A DNA stretch of 64,000 nucleotides from Acetatifactor muris (GCA_023663635.1 JAMPHD010000003.1:95079-159078); one strand, 5' to 3'; positions 17,617 to 26,550 are shown, counted from the first letter of the stretch. Translations and numbers: made by a program. The notes: generated from the letters alone by a model not told the origin.

Positions 17617-19806
17617 TCACATACTCTTTCTCTCGGCGATCTCAGCCATCTTAGCGTCGTTCAGGCGCGTGTCTCCGTGTACCCTTGAATAGGACAGATA
17701 GCCGTTCATCCTGTCGATCTTGGTCAGATTGCGGCTGCCGCATTTCGGGCAGACATCCATCTCCAACTCCTGATGCCCGCAATCGTCACAGTAGGCCAGG
17801 GACAGATTGACGCCCTCATAAAATCCCATGTCCATGGCCCTGCGGATCAGGGTCTTAATGGCCTCCGTATTGTAGTCTATGGGATATTTCACATATTGGA
17901 TCTTGCCGCCATTGGTCAGATCCCAGAAACGGTTCTCCAGATCCTGTTTCTCAATGGGCGTGATGTCCTCCGTCACATGGCAGTGGAAACTGTTGGAGAC
18001 ATACTCTCTGTCGGAAACGCCCTCCACAATGCCATATTTCTTGCGAAACTGCTTGATCTGCAGTCCGCAGAGGTTCTCGGCGGGCGTGCCGTAAATGGCG
18101 TAGAGATTGCCGTCCGCCTCCTTGTACTCGGCGATCCTCTTGTTGATATGCTCCATCACCTCAAGGGCAAAAGCGCCATCCTCCACCAGAGACTTGCCGT
18201 TGTAGAGCTCCTGCAGTTCGTTCAGCGCCGTGATGCCGAAACTGGCGGTGGCCGACTTGAGCAGAGGCTTGATCTTGTCCGTGAGTTTCAGATGTCCGCC
18301 CAGGAAACCGCCCTCACAGTACGCAAGAGGGTTGGTGGAGGCCCGCATCTCACCCAGATAAGCATAAGTGCGGATGTGAAGCTGACGGATCAGATTCAGA
18401 TAATAGTCCAATACCTCATAGAAATCTCTGCTCTCTTTTCTCGCCTTGGCCAGGATCATGGGCAGATGCAGGGACACCGCTCCGATGTTAAAGCGTCCCA
18501 CAAACACCGGCAGATCCTTATCGTCCGCGGGATGCATGCCGCCGCGCTCATACCAGGGGGACAGAAAGGCCCGACACCCCATGGGGGACACGATCCTGCC
18601 ATACTGCTTATACATACTCGCCACATAGCCCTTGCCGGTGAGGCTGAGCCAGTCCGGATACATGGTCTTGGCGGAACATTCCACTCCCGCCTCAAACACA
18701 TCCTCCAACGCTTTCCCGGGGCCGTGGAGATTCTCGTCATACAAAAATACGATCTTGGGGAACAGCACCGGTTTCTTGTGATCCGCCTTGCCCTGCCCCT
18801 TTCTGCGGACATTCAGCATGGTGATGGTGGCCAGCTTGGCGAAACGCCCGGTCCCCGTGCCCGCCGTCACGGTGATAAAGGGATAGTCGCCCCTGCTGGA
18901 CGCCACGGTGTTGAACTTGTACTCCCATCCCTGAAATCCCTGCTCAAACTCCTTCACCACATCGGCGTAGCTCTCCGCCTCCGCAGTGTCCTCATCAATG
19001 CCGAGTTTTCTGTATTTCTCTATATTGCGCTTGTAGGATTTCTCCGCGTAGGGCTCCAGGATCAGATCCACACAGGGCACGGTGAAACCGCCGTACTGCT
19101 GACTCGCCGCGCTGAGCACGATATCTCCGATGACGTCGAAGGCCACATCCAAAGTCTTGGGCTCATTGTACCAGATATTTCCCATCTCAAAACCGCCGGT
19201 CAGCACATTCTGCACGTCAAACAGACAGCAGTTCATGGTATCTCTTCTGGCGGACATGTCATGCACATAGATGTATCCGTCCCTGCACGCCTGAATCTCC
19301 TCCGTGGTCAGGAAAAACTTCTGGTACAGCTCCTTGTTGAGCTGATTGAAGATCAGGCTTCTCTTGGTGGACACCAACGCGGAGTCCGTGTTGGCATTCT
19401 CCTTGTCGCCGATATACATGATGGACTGGCTCTTCTTGTACACATCGTCCAACATGCGCACGAAATCCTGCTTATAATTGCGATAATCCCGATAGCTCTT
19501 GGCCACCACGGGTTTTACCTGCTCCAACGCGCTCTCCACGATATTGTGCATGATGGGAATGGGCAACTCGTCCACATCCAGTTCATTGACCTTATCCACC
19601 ACGGACTGACAGATCCTGCGCTCCTCCTCCTCCGTGAATCTGGTCAGCGCCCTGTAAGCGCTCTTTCCCACGGCATTGATGACCTTCTGCACATTAAAAG
19701 CCTCTTTGCTGCCGTCCTTCTTGATCACGCAGACCGTGCGCGCAGGCTTGTACTCCTCTCCAAAATTCACATCCGTTGCGGCTGACTGACCGAAATTACT
19801 GCTCAT
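17617..19806 (-). CDS. nrdD: Anaerobic ribonucleoside-triphosphate reductase NrdD
   Basis: A 729-residue class III reductase that makes dNTPs from NTPs using a glycyl radical. An ATP cone is at residues 25-115 (VIKKDGSKEAFNVQKVINAV). The catalytic barrel contains FDVQNVLTGGFEMGN and KTMYPDWLSLTGKGY. Near the C-terminus a four-cysteine zinc site (CDDCGHQELEMDVCPKCG) is followed by the radical-bearing glycine in MNGYLSYSRVHGDTR. The first gene of nrdDG; its promoter region carries two NrdR-type boxes. Confidence 0.98.
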   Translation of the reverse strand: MSSNFGQSAATDVNFGEEYKPARTVCVIKKDGSKEAFNVQKVINAVGKSAYRALTRFTEEEERRICQSVVDKVNELDVDELPIPIMHNIVESALEQVKPVVAKSYRDYRNYKQDFVRMLDDVYKKSQSIMYIGDKENANTDSALVSTKRSLIFNQLNKELYQKFFLTTEEIQACRDGYIYVHDMSARRDTMNCCLFDVQNVLTGGFEMGNIWYNEPKTLDVAFDVIGDIVLSAASQQYGGFTVPCVDLILEPYAEKSYKRNIEKYRKLGIDEDTAEAESYADVVKEFEQGFQGWEYKFNTVASSRGDYPFITVTAGTGTGRFAKLATITMLNVRRKGQGKADHKKPVLFPKIVFLYDENLHGPGKALEDVFEAGVECSAKTMYPDWLSLTGKGYVASMYKQYGRIVSPMGCRAFLSPWYERGGMHPADDKDLPVFVGRFNIGAVSLHLPMILAKARKESRDFYEVLDYYLNLIRQLHIRTYAYLGEMRASTNPLAYCEGGFLGGHLKLTDKIKPLLKSATASFGITALNELQELYNGKSLVEDGAFALEVMEHINKRIAEYKEADGNLYAIYGTPAENLCGLQIKQFRKKYGIVEGVSDREYVSNSFHCHVTEDITPIEKQDLENRFWDLTNGGKIQYVKYPIDYNTEAIKTLIRRAMDMGFYEGVNLSLAYCDDCGHQELEMDVCPKCGSRNLTKIDRMNGYLSYSRVHGDTRLNDAKMAEIAERKSM

Positions 19807-19846
19807 ATCATCTTCCTTCCTTCGTTCAAAAAGCGATTTCGCACTC

Positions 19847-19889
19847 CAAGATATTGTGTTTTTGCGGCAATATCAACAAGATATTGTGT
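19847..19889 (-). promoter_or_regulatory. Two NrdR-type boxes upstream of nrdD
   Basis: Two identical 13-bp direct copies (CAAGATATTGTGT on the plus strand at 19847-19859 and 19877-19889) lie 30 bp apart, close to three helical turns. They match the conserved half ATATWGTGT of the NrdR box. The upstream copy begins about 13 bp downstream of the -10 element, around the transcription start, the usual repressing position for NrdR when dATP is abundant. Confidence 0.8.
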
Positions 19890-19901
19890 CGCTTATGTAC
19901 C

Positions 19902-19930
19902 AGTATAAGAAAGAATCTCCCCATTGTCAA
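19902..19930 (-). promoter_or_regulatory. Sigma-A promoter of nrdDG
   Basis: Minus-strand TTGACA (19925-19930), a 17-bp spacer and TATACT (19902-19907), a near-consensus promoter about 95 bp upstream of the nrdD start. Predicted start of transcription is near 19895, next to the first NrdR-type box. Confidence 0.85.
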
Positions 19931-19957
19931 CGAAATCAAACCATAAAAAAGTAACAA

Positions 19958-19986
19958 AAAAGGTGTCCTAATTTTAGACACCTTTT
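19958..19986 (-). terminator. Rho-independent terminator after the aminotransferase gene
   Basis: A perfect 10-bp stem (AAAAGGTGTC / GACACCTTTT) with a 9-nt loop ends in a T-rich run on the minus strand, 18 bp after the aminotransferase stop codon. It separates the yjjG-WYL-aminotransferase operon from nrdD. Confidence 0.9.
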
Positions 19987-20003
19987 CGAAAACTTTCACT
20001 TGA

Positions 20004-21194
20004 CTAGCCGAGAACCCCGGAATCGGCCACCTGCTTTAGCGCCTCCCGGATCGTCTCCGCCGGCAGCACCAACGCAAAGCGCACATGGCCCTTGCCCTGT
20101 TCCCCGAAACTGCTTCCCGGCGTACAGAGCACACCCGACTTCTCCAACAGTTCCATGACAAAATGCACATCATCATCCCCGAACCGCTCCGGGATCCTGC
20201 TCCAGGCGAACATGGTGCCCTGACTTCGCTCAAAGGGCCATCCCAGTTCCGTAAAGCCATCGCAGAGGACATTCCTGCGTCTCTCATACTCCGCGCACTG
20301 CGCTCTCACCTTATCGTCCGGCCCCGTCAGGGCGGCGATGGCGCCATACTGCACCGGCAGGAATGTGCCGTAATCGATCTGGGAGCGAAGTTTCTTGAAA
20401 TTCTGCACCACTTTCTCATTTCCGGCCAGAAATCCCATTCTCGCTCCGGTATAGTTAAAGGATTTGGACAGGGAGTAGAATTCCACCGCCACCTCCTTTG
20501 CCCCCTCAAAGGACAGGATGGATCTGCCGACCCTGCCGTCATAGATGATGTCCGAATAGGCATTGTCATGGAGGATCAGGATCTCATTCTCCCGCGCCCA
20601 GGGGATCAGCCTCTCATAGAAAGAGTCGGGAGCGGCCTTGCAGATGGGATTTAAGGGGTAGGACACGATCATCATCTTGGCCCTGCGGCCCTCATCGGCG
20701 CCTTTGCCGTATTTTGCGGCCAATTCCTCCAAATCCGGCAGCCAGTCGTTTGCCAAGGACAGCGAATAGGTCTCAAGCCTCGCCCCCGCCAACGCGGGCC
20801 CGATGGCAAAGATGGGATATCCGGGATCCGGCACCAACACGATGTCTCCCTCATTTATCAGGCTCAGCCCAATGTGAGCGATCCCTTCCTGAGAGCCGTA
20901 CACGCTCATGATCTCGGAGGAAACAAGATCCACACCGTAGCGAGTCTTATATCTCTTAATGACTGACTCGGTCAGTTCAGGGAGATCCTTTAACGCATAC
21001 TTATAATTTTCAGGTTTGGCGGCCGCCGCGCACACTGCGTCCATGATATGCCGCGCCGGCTGAAAATCCGGCGTGCCCACGGAGAAATTATATACTTTCC
21101 CGCCCTGCGCTTCCACCTCCTGTTTTTTCTCGTTCAACACCTGAAAGATTCCCTCTTCAAAACCTTCCATTCTCTTTGCCGGTACGATCTGCAT
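20004..21194 (-). CDS. Class I/II PLP-dependent aminotransferase (LL-diaminopimelate aminotransferase-like)
   Basis: A 396-residue fold-type I aminotransferase. Features include FSVGTPDF near residue 40, YGSQEGIAHIGLSLINEGD around 105-125, PDPGYPIF, SYPLNPICKAA, HDNAYSDIIYDG (cofactor Asp and Tyr) and the Schiff-base lysine in SLSKSFNYTGARMGF, with the carboxylate-binding Arg in GKGHVRFALV. It resembles DapL/AspC-type enzymes, but the NP-motif reads NPICKA instead of the usual NPTG, so the substrate should not be assumed. Its start codon overlaps the WYL regulator stop (TAATG). Confidence 0.87.
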   Translation of the reverse strand: MQIVPAKRMEGFEEGIFQVLNEKKQEVEAQGGKVYNFSVGTPDFQPARHIMDAVCAAAAKPENYKYALKDLPELTESVIKRYKTRYGVDLVSSEIMSVYGSQEGIAHIGLSLINEGDIVLVPDPGYPIFAIGPALAGARLETYSLSLANDWLPDLEELAAKYGKGADEGRRAKMMIVSYPLNPICKAAPDSFYERLIPWARENEILILHDNAYSDIIYDGRVGRSILSFEGAKEVAVEFYSLSKSFNYTGARMGFLAGNEKVVQNFKKLRSQIDYGTFLPVQYGAIAALTGPDDKVRAQCAEYERRRNVLCDGFTELGWPFERSQGTMFAWSRIPERFGDDDVHFVMELLEKSGVLCTPGSSFGEQGKGHVRFALVLPAETIREALKQVADSGVLG

Positions 21195-22186
21195 TATCCG
21201 TCATCCTCTTTTCCGTTCAATATATTCGTGATCCACTCACTGTACTGCTCCCGCGTCCGCTCGGGGGACACAATCCGGGCCTCCGGTCCGATTCCCGCCA
21301 GCCAACCGAAAAACTGTCCGCTGACGGCCACTTTGGCGCGGATGCGAAAGCTCTCGTCCTCCATGGGACGGATGTCCGCATCCTTTCCGAACCGGTCAAG
21401 CACCACCCCGACCAGACGGTTGGGAAAACGCATGGTCACGGTCTCCTCCTCACCGCCATACATTCCAAAAGTGCGGTTGGTATAGTCCGCCAGATCCAAT
21501 CTTTCAAATTGCGCAAGACCCTCCCTCTTGTCCGGAAGTACTTCCACACTGCCCATCTTGTCCACACGGTAGTGTTTCAAAATGCCGTCCTTCGCGTCAT
21601 AGGCCGCCAGATAATAGTTCTCATCCCGCCAGATCAGCGCCCAAGGGCTTACCTTGCGCCGCTCTCCCTTGGGGACGAGTTTCTTTTGCAGATTCCACTC
21701 CAAATAGGTGAAACCGATCTGCCGGTCCTCCTGAATGGCCCTGTGTATATAGTCGATGTTATAATAAATACTCTCGTTTTCCGCCTTGATGCGGCCGGCC
21801 ACATAGACCTGCCGCTGAAGCTGTCCCGCCTCATGTTTGCCGGCCATCTTCTCCAATTTTCCGATCAGTTCCCTTGACTTCTTGGGAGTGATAAAACGCG
21901 AAGACTGCACCACATCCACCAACAGCTTTAATTCCGCAAGCTCAAACTTGCGATCCGCCATATAGTATCCCCCGCCCCTGCGGTTGGATACCTGTATGAT
22001 ATCATAGCCGAAATCCACAAGCCCCGCAATATCGCTGTAGATAGTCTTGCGCTCACAGGAGATTCCCTCCGCGCTCAAGCGGCTGATGATCTCCGCCGTG
22101 GACATGGGATGCTCCTCGTCAGTGTGTTCCTCCAACATCTGCAGTATATACAATATTTTTAATTTCTGCCCTTCCGATCTTGCCAT
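21194..22186 (-). CDS. WYL-domain transcriptional regulator (YafY type)
   Basis: A 330-residue regulator. An N-terminal winged helix-turn-helix (residues about 5-60, KLKILYILQMLEE to ISCERKTIYSDIAGL) binds DNA. The central WYL domain is at about residues 140-230, with the FTYLEWNLQKK and WALIWRDENYYLAAYDAKDG strands in place of the canonical W-Y-L face. A WCX-like C-terminal extension follows. WYL proteins sense small ligands or nucleic acids; the target is unknown. It sits between yjjG and the aminotransferase in one operon and may regulate it. Confidence 0.88.
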   Translation of the reverse strand: MARSEGQKLKILYILQMLEEHTDEEHPMSTAEIISRLSAEGISCERKTIYSDIAGLVDFGYDIIQVSNRRGGGYYMADRKFELAELKLLVDVVQSSRFITPKKSRELIGKLEKMAGKHEAGQLQRQVYVAGRIKAENESIYYNIDYIHRAIQEDRQIGFTYLEWNLQKKLVPKGERRKVSPWALIWRDENYYLAAYDAKDGILKHYRVDKMGSVEVLPDKREGLAQFERLDLADYTNRTFGMYGGEEETVTMRFPNRLVGVVLDRFGKDADIRPMEDESFRIRAKVAVSGQFFGWLAGIGPEARIVSPERTREQYSEWITNILNGKEDDG

Positions 22187-22261
22187 GCCCGCACCTTTCG
22201 TCCGCCATGCCGAGCTTTTCGTCCGCCATGCCCGCGCCTCTCGCCCGCCGTCCCCGCGGCA

Positions 22262-23002
22262 TCACAATACGGTATCCGTCCCCAACACCGCAAACACATC
22301 TTCCAGGCGACTGATCTCATGGTCGGGCCTGTATCTCTCATAATCTTCTCTCACGGAGGGATCCGTGTCAAGGATATCATCCGGTCGATACCAACAGGTG
22401 GGGATCCCGCACAGAAACCCGCCCTTGATGTCACTGGTGAGGGAATCTCCCACGATCAAAAGTCTCGACTTATCCGGCACATATCCCTCCCGTGCCATGG
22501 AGTCCAGACAATACTCAAAGAATCCTCTCTGCGGCTTGGGCGTCCCGATCTGCTCCGAGATAAAGACTCCATCCATCAGATCGTACAGTCCGGCGAGCTT
22601 TAATTTATTCTCCTGTGTCCGGGTGACGCCGTTAGTGATCACATACTGGCGCACTTTACCGTGGAGCTCCCTGCAGATCTCCAAAGAATTCTCCATATAA
22701 CGATAAGTGTTTCCAAGCCCCTCCTGATACTCCCCACAGAAGGCCTCCACATCCACATTCTCTATGCGGTACTGCGCGAACAGATCCGCAAAACGGCCCG
22801 TGAGGAGCTGCTGTTTGGTGACCTCTCCCAACTCCAACCGTCTCCACCAGCCGTCATTGATCTCCCGGTAGCGCTCCTGCATCTCCTCCGTGATCTCACG
22901 TCCGATGCTTTGAAAACACTTGGCAATGGTCAGCCGCTGCGCATAGACAAAATCCAGTAAGGTGCCGTCCACATCCCACAATACGGCATCAAACCGGCCC
23001 AT
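22262..23002 (-). CDS. yjjG: YjjG family noncanonical pyrimidine nucleotidase (HAD superfamily)
   Basis: A 246-residue HAD phosphatase. Motif I is LWDVDGTLLDF at the N-terminus (nucleophile and acid Asp), motif II is ITNGVTRTQENKLKLAGLYDL, and motifs III/IV are KPQRGFFEYCLDSM and LLIVGDSLTSDIKGGFLCGIPTCWYRP. YjjG removes phosphate from unusual pyrimidine nucleotides such as dUMP analogues. The ATG at 23002 overlaps the end of the upstream 50-residue ORF by 14 bp, so the two are likely translationally coupled. The 75 bp after it (22187-22261) hold only short GC-rich direct repeats. Confidence 0.9.
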   Translation of the reverse strand: MGRFDAVLWDVDGTLLDFVYAQRLTIAKCFQSIGREITEEMQERYREINDGWWRRLELGEVTKQQLLTGRFADLFAQYRIENVDVEAFCGEYQEGLGNTYRYMENSLEICRELHGKVRQYVITNGVTRTQENKLKLAGLYDLMDGVFISEQIGTPKPQRGFFEYCLDSMAREGYVPDKSRLLIVGDSLTSDIKGGFLCGIPTCWYRPDDILDTDPSVREDYERYRPDHEISRLEDVFAVLGTDTVL

Positions 23003-23141
23003 TATCCGCACTTCCCAATTGTTCCTTCTTGGCATTGGAACTCTTTCTCAAAGTGATCCCCAAAAAGACCGCCGCTCCCCCCGCTGCCACAAAGATCAGC
23101 AGCAAAAGCGCATATGATACCAAACTGTTTACGAATCCCAT
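22989..23141 (-). CDS. Small single-span membrane protein, 50 residues
   Basis: An ORF starting MGFVNSLVSYALLLLIFVAA and continuing GGAAVFLGITLRKSSNAKKEQ, with one long hydrophobic span (residues 6-30) and a charged cytoplasmic tail. It has a strong GGAAAGGAG ribosome-binding site and a near-consensus promoter upstream, and it overlaps yjjG, so it is very likely real. Similar short proteins with a GITLRK motif after a single span occur in Lachnospiraceae as hypothetical proteins, from memory. Function unknown. Confidence 0.8.
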   Translation of the reverse strand: MGFVNSLVSYALLLLIFVAAGGAAVFLGITLRKSSNAKKEQLGSADNGPV

Positions 23142-23186
23142 ATTCCCGCTCCTTTCCGGCGACGGACGCCGTCAAAATCTGTAATC

Positions 23187-23215
23187 AGTATAAATCTTTT
23201 GAGGAAAGCCGTCAA
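23187..23215 (-). promoter_or_regulatory. Sigma-A promoter of the small ORF-yjjG-WYL-aminotransferase operon
   Basis: Minus-strand TTGACG (23210-23215), a 17-bp spacer and TATACT (23187-23192), about 45 bp upstream of the small ORF. This places the operon start here and ends it at the terminator at 19958-19986. Confidence 0.8.
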
Positions 23216-23306
23216 GCCCGCCCGCTCAGTCTCCCGCCAAAAGCCCGCCCGCTCCCGGCGGCGCAACAGTCGCTCACTCTGCCGCCGGCGCGGCCCGCTT
23301 AAACGC

Positions 23307-24989
23307 CTACTGCCACATGCCGCTCTCCAAAAATTTTTGCGCGCTCTCCATGGCCTGTCCGGTGACCTCCGGCGCGTAGCCCATCATCTCCAGAAGCCTG
23401 ATGGCGTTTCGGGTGGTCGCCTTTCCCTCAAGCAGCCGATATTCAAAGGAGATATCGCCGTCTTTGATCTCCTCCTCAAAGTGATAGTTGTCATATTCCT
23501 CCCGCAGCAGATCCGTGAGTTCAATGTCATGGGTCGCCGCAAAGCAGAGCACTCCCTCTCCCGTGAGACTCTTAAGGATCTGCGTGGACGCCGCGATGCG
23601 CTCCACCGTATTGGTCCCCCGCAGCACCTCGTCCACAAAACAGAGAACCCGCTGCCCTCTGCCCACCGCGTCCAAAATGCGCTTTAGCGACTTGATCTCC
23701 ACGATATAGTAACTCTCCCCGCTCTCTATGTCATCCCTGAGAGCCATGGAGGAATATACATCACAGAAAGAGGCCCTGTATCCCTCCGCCGCGCAGGTGT
23801 GTATGGTCTGTGCCAGAATGACGTTGATCGCCGCCATTTTTAAAAAAGTGGATTTGCCCGACGCGTTGGATCCGGTGAGCAGAACGCCCCGTCCGGCGCG
23901 GATACTGTTTTTTACGGGATGCTCCAGGAGGGGATGATACCCTCCCGTGATCTCCACCCGAAGGCTCTCCTCCGCAAATTCGGGCACGCACCAACCATTC
24001 TTTAACGAGGCCCTGAAAGCGCATACGGAGATCGCGGCCTCCAGACCGCCCGCCAACGTGATCAGTTCATCCGTCTCCCTCAGATGCGTTCTGAGTTCAT
24101 GCAGCATTTTGTTAAAGATGATCAGGTCCACATGAAGGATCATCCGCACATAATCCATGATGACTTCCAGGGGATTGCCGGAGGTACGGCTGTCGCTTGC
24201 GGTGAACACCCAAAAGGATCCCCTGCGGATGCCCCGCAGATCGCGGATGCACTCCCGCATCCTCTCAAGCTCCCTCTCACAGACCGGAATCTCTATCCCG
24301 CAGATCTTTTCACATACGGTTATCAGCCGCATCACATAGGCAAAGCTTGTGATATAGGGTTCTATCTCCCGCTTGTCCTTAAAATAGCTGACGATCTGAT
24401 ACACCCCCAGAACCGCGATGCCAAGCAGAGACATGCTCAGCTTAAAAGGCGCCAGAACCAACAGCGGGATATACAGCCCGTTCAGGACATGGTATTTTAC
24501 ATTGCTGCGATGTCCCAGAGCATCCAGATTCTCAATGTATTCATACAGGGAATACTTGCCCGTATAGCCCAATTCGCTCATGAGAAACTGAACCCGCACA
24601 CGCTCATCCGCATGTGCGTCAAACCATGCGGCCAACTCCTCAAAATGCGCAAGCTCCTCCCGCTCCCGAGAGGCCCTGCGCAACAGATAGTACAGGTATT
24701 CCTCCCCCGTGGCGGAGTGCGTGTAGTTCATGCGGCGGAACACATCCTCCATGTTCAGATCATTCCATGTGATATCATCCGTCACGCGCCCTTCTTCCCG
24801 GTGTCTCAGATAATACCCGGGAATGTGGGCACTGTTCTCAGGCGTGTACTTTCGCTCCGGCGGCATACCGAAATTGTCATACAGCGAACGTATGAACGCT
24901 TTTTTTCTCTTTTCCGCCGACACGGCCTCCCGAATGAACACGATCAGTACAAAGAGGACCAGCGCCGCCACCAAGATCAGATATTCCAT
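23307..24989 (-). CDS. Membrane-anchored MutS-like ATPase
   Basis: A 560-residue protein that combines an N-terminal membrane span (residues 3-19) and a second hydrophobic hairpin around residues 168-200 with a C-terminal MutS-family ABC ATPase. The ATPase shows Walker A TGSNASGKST near residue 375, Walker B LCFVDEVLRGTNTVER near 465 and the switch histidine in FAATHDIELT. It lacks the mismatch-recognition domain of MutS and the Smr nuclease of MutS2. The core helical region resembles the MutS lever domain. Its role is unknown; the mismatch repair label often given to such proteins is not supported by the membrane segments. Confidence 0.87.
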   Translation of the reverse strand: MEYLILVAALVLFVLIVFIREAVSAEKRKKAFIRSLYDNFGMPPERKYTPENSAHIPGYYLRHREEGRVTDDITWNDLNMEDVFRRMNYTHSATGEEYLYYLLRRASREREELAHFEELAAWFDAHADERVRVQFLMSELGYTGKYSLYEYIENLDALGHRSNVKYHVLNGLYIPLLVLAPFKLSMSLLGIAVLGVYQIVSYFKDKREIEPYITSFAYVMRLITVCEKICGIEIPVCERELERMRECIRDLRGIRRGSFWVFTASDSRTSGNPLEVIMDYVRMILHVDLIIFNKMLHELRTHLRETDELITLAGGLEAAISVCAFRASLKNGWCVPEFAEESLRVEITGGYHPLLEHPVKNSIRAGRGVLLTGSNASGKSTFLKMAAINVILAQTIHTCAAEGYRASFCDVYSSMALRDDIESGESYYIVEIKSLKRILDAVGRGQRVLCFVDEVLRGTNTVERIAASTQILKSLTGEGVLCFAATHDIELTDLLREEYDNYHFEEEIKDGDISFEYRLLEGKATTRNAIRLLEMMGYAPEVTGQAMESAQKFLESGMWQ

Positions 24990-25005
24990 ATTAATCCCCC
25001 GATTG

Positions 25006-25031
25006 AAAAATAGGCTATCAAGCTTATTTTT
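25006..25031 (-). terminator. Terminator of the nucleoside salvage operon
   Basis: An 11-bp stem with one mismatch (AAAAATAGGCT / AGCTTATTTTT) and a 4-nt loop, followed by a T run on the minus strand, directly after the NCS2 permease stop. It separates that operon from the MutS-like gene. Confidence 0.75.
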
Positions 25032-25035
25032 GAAT

Positions 25036-26460
25036 CTATGCGACCAGGAAGAACTTCACAAGGAAGATCGCGGAGAGCACATAGGTGAGCGCGGACACAT
25101 CCTTTGCCTTCCCGGTGAAGAGCTTAATGACAGTGTAGGCGATCAGACCCAGGCCGATGGCATGTCCGATGGATCCGGACACGGGCATGGCGATCAGCAT
25201 CAGTGCCACGGGAACGGACTGACAGATATCGGTAAAATCAATATTCTTCAATCCGGTGATCATCAGCACACCCACATAGATCAGAGCGGAGGAAGTCGCC
25301 GCTGCCGGAATGATGGCCGCAACAGGCGCCAAAAACGTACATGCCAGGAACAGAACGCCCGTGGTCAGCGCCGTAAGTCCCGTGCGGCCGCCCGCCTCCA
25401 CGCCTGACGCGGACTCAATAAAGGTAGTGACGGTGGATGTACCCGTGGCGGATCCCACCACGGTGCCCACGGCATCCGCCATGAGCGCCTGTTTCATGCG
25501 GGGCATTTTGCCGTCCTTGTCCAACATGCCCGCGCGGCTGGCAGTGCCCACCAGAGTGCCGATGGTGTCAAACATATCGATGATACAGAAAGTCACGATC
25601 AGAGTGATCACGGTAAACCAACCGATCTTCGCGAAACCCGCGAAGTTGAACTTGAACAGCGTGGTGGCAGCCATGTCCGCGACAGGGGGCAAAAAGGACG
25701 CTCCCGCAAGGCTCTCAAAGGGATTTGCGCCCAAGAACAGCGCCTCTCCCGCCCAATATACCACACTGGCCACCAACATGCCGATGATCACGGCAGCCTT
25801 GATCCCCTTCTGCGCCAGGATCACAATGACGAACAGACCGATGAACATGGTGATGACCGTGAGCACCATGGCGGAGTAACCGCTGCCCATTCCCGTCTTG
25901 GCCACACTCGGGGTCAGCGCTCCGAAGAAATCACCCATGGCATAGAACGGTCCGCCCGTCTCGGAATAGATGCCCGCGTTGGAGCCGAAACCGATATTCA
26001 TGAGCATCAGACCGATGGCCGGGGCAATACCCAACCTGACTCCCATGGGAATCGCCTCCACGATCTTCTCTCGCACGTTCAAAAGGGACAGCGCCAGAAA
26101 GATCAGACCCTCGATGAGGATGATGCACAGAGCCGCCTGAAAGGACGCCAGATACGTCATACCTGTCAGCGCCACGATATTGGTGACCACCACGGCAAAG
26201 AAACTGTTTAACCCCATGCCGGGCGCCATGCCAAAGGGCTTGTTGGCCGCGAAGGCCATCACGAACATTCCCACCGCCGAGGCGACACAGGTGGCCAAGA
26301 AAACGCCGTTCCACAGATCCATGCCCTCCGCGCCGAAACCGGTCAAAAGATTGGGATTCAGGGCGATGATATAGGCCATCGTCATGAAAGTGGTGAGACC
26401 GGCAATGATCTCTGTCTTCACATTTGTGCCGTTCTCCTTGAGATGAAACAATTTTTCTAA
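25036..26460 (-). CDS. NCS2 family nucleobase permease (AzgA/PbuG type)
   Basis: A 474-residue transporter with 12-14 hydrophobic spans. AzgA-type signatures include EIIAGLTTFMTMAYIIALNP at the N-terminus, MAPGMGLNSFFA, MDVDT-like IIDMFDTIGTLVGTASRAG and the substrate-site region ADAVGTVVGSATGTSTVTTFIESASGVEAGGRTG. The family imports hypoxanthine, guanine or adenine by proton symport. The start at 26460 is preferred over 26508 because it begins MLEKLFHLKENGT as in homologues and has a GGGAGG site. Last gene of the salvage operon; its likely substrates are the bases released by PunA. Confidence 0.93.
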   Translation of the reverse strand, partial: LEKLFHLKENGTNVKTEIIAGLTTFMTMAYIIALNPNLLTGFGAEGMDLWNGVFLATCVASAVGMFVMAFAANKPFGMAPGMGLNSFFAVVVTNIVALTGMTYLASFQAALCIILIEGLIFLALSLLNVREKIVEAIPMGVRLGIAPAIGLMLMNIGFGSNAGIYSETGGPFYAMGDFFGALTPSVAKTGMGSGYSAMVLTVITMFIGLFVIVILAQKGIKAAVIIGMLVASVVYWAGEALFLGANPFESLAGASFLPPVADMAATTLFKFNFAGFAKIGWFTVITLIVTFCIIDMFDTIGTLVGTASRAGMLDKDGKMPRMKQALMADAVGTVVGSATGTSTVTTFIESASGVEAGGRTGLTALTTGVLFLACTFLAPVAAIIPAAATSSALIYVGVLMITGLKNIDFTDICQSVPVALMLIAMPVSGSIGHAIGLGLIAYTVIKLFTGKAKDVSALTYVLSAIFLVKFFLVA

Positions 26461-26511
26461 CATGGAAAACCTCCCTGCTGCGACTATATTGTATTTTGGG
26501 AGCGCCATCGG

Positions 26512-26543
26512 CCCGGATTCCGGCGCAGCGCGGAATCCGCGGG
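26512..26543 (-). terminator. Intercistronic GC-rich hairpin
   Basis: An imperfect stem of about 10 bp (CCCGGATTCCG / CGGAATCCGCGGG) lies in the 90-bp gap between the MTA/SAH deaminase and the permease genes. It lacks a T run, so it may protect mRNA ends or attenuate rather than terminate. I looked for a purine riboswitch in this gap and saw none. Confidence 0.45.
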
Positions 26544-26550
26544 TATTCCC

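Noticed and set aside
17773..19785. Long open frame on the plus strand opposite nrdD (670 codons)
   Set aside because: It is antisense to a certain gene, has no family features and lacks a start signal; it results from the high GC content and codon bias of nrdD. The same applies to similar long frames opposite mutS, mutL, ffh and the ylqG gene.
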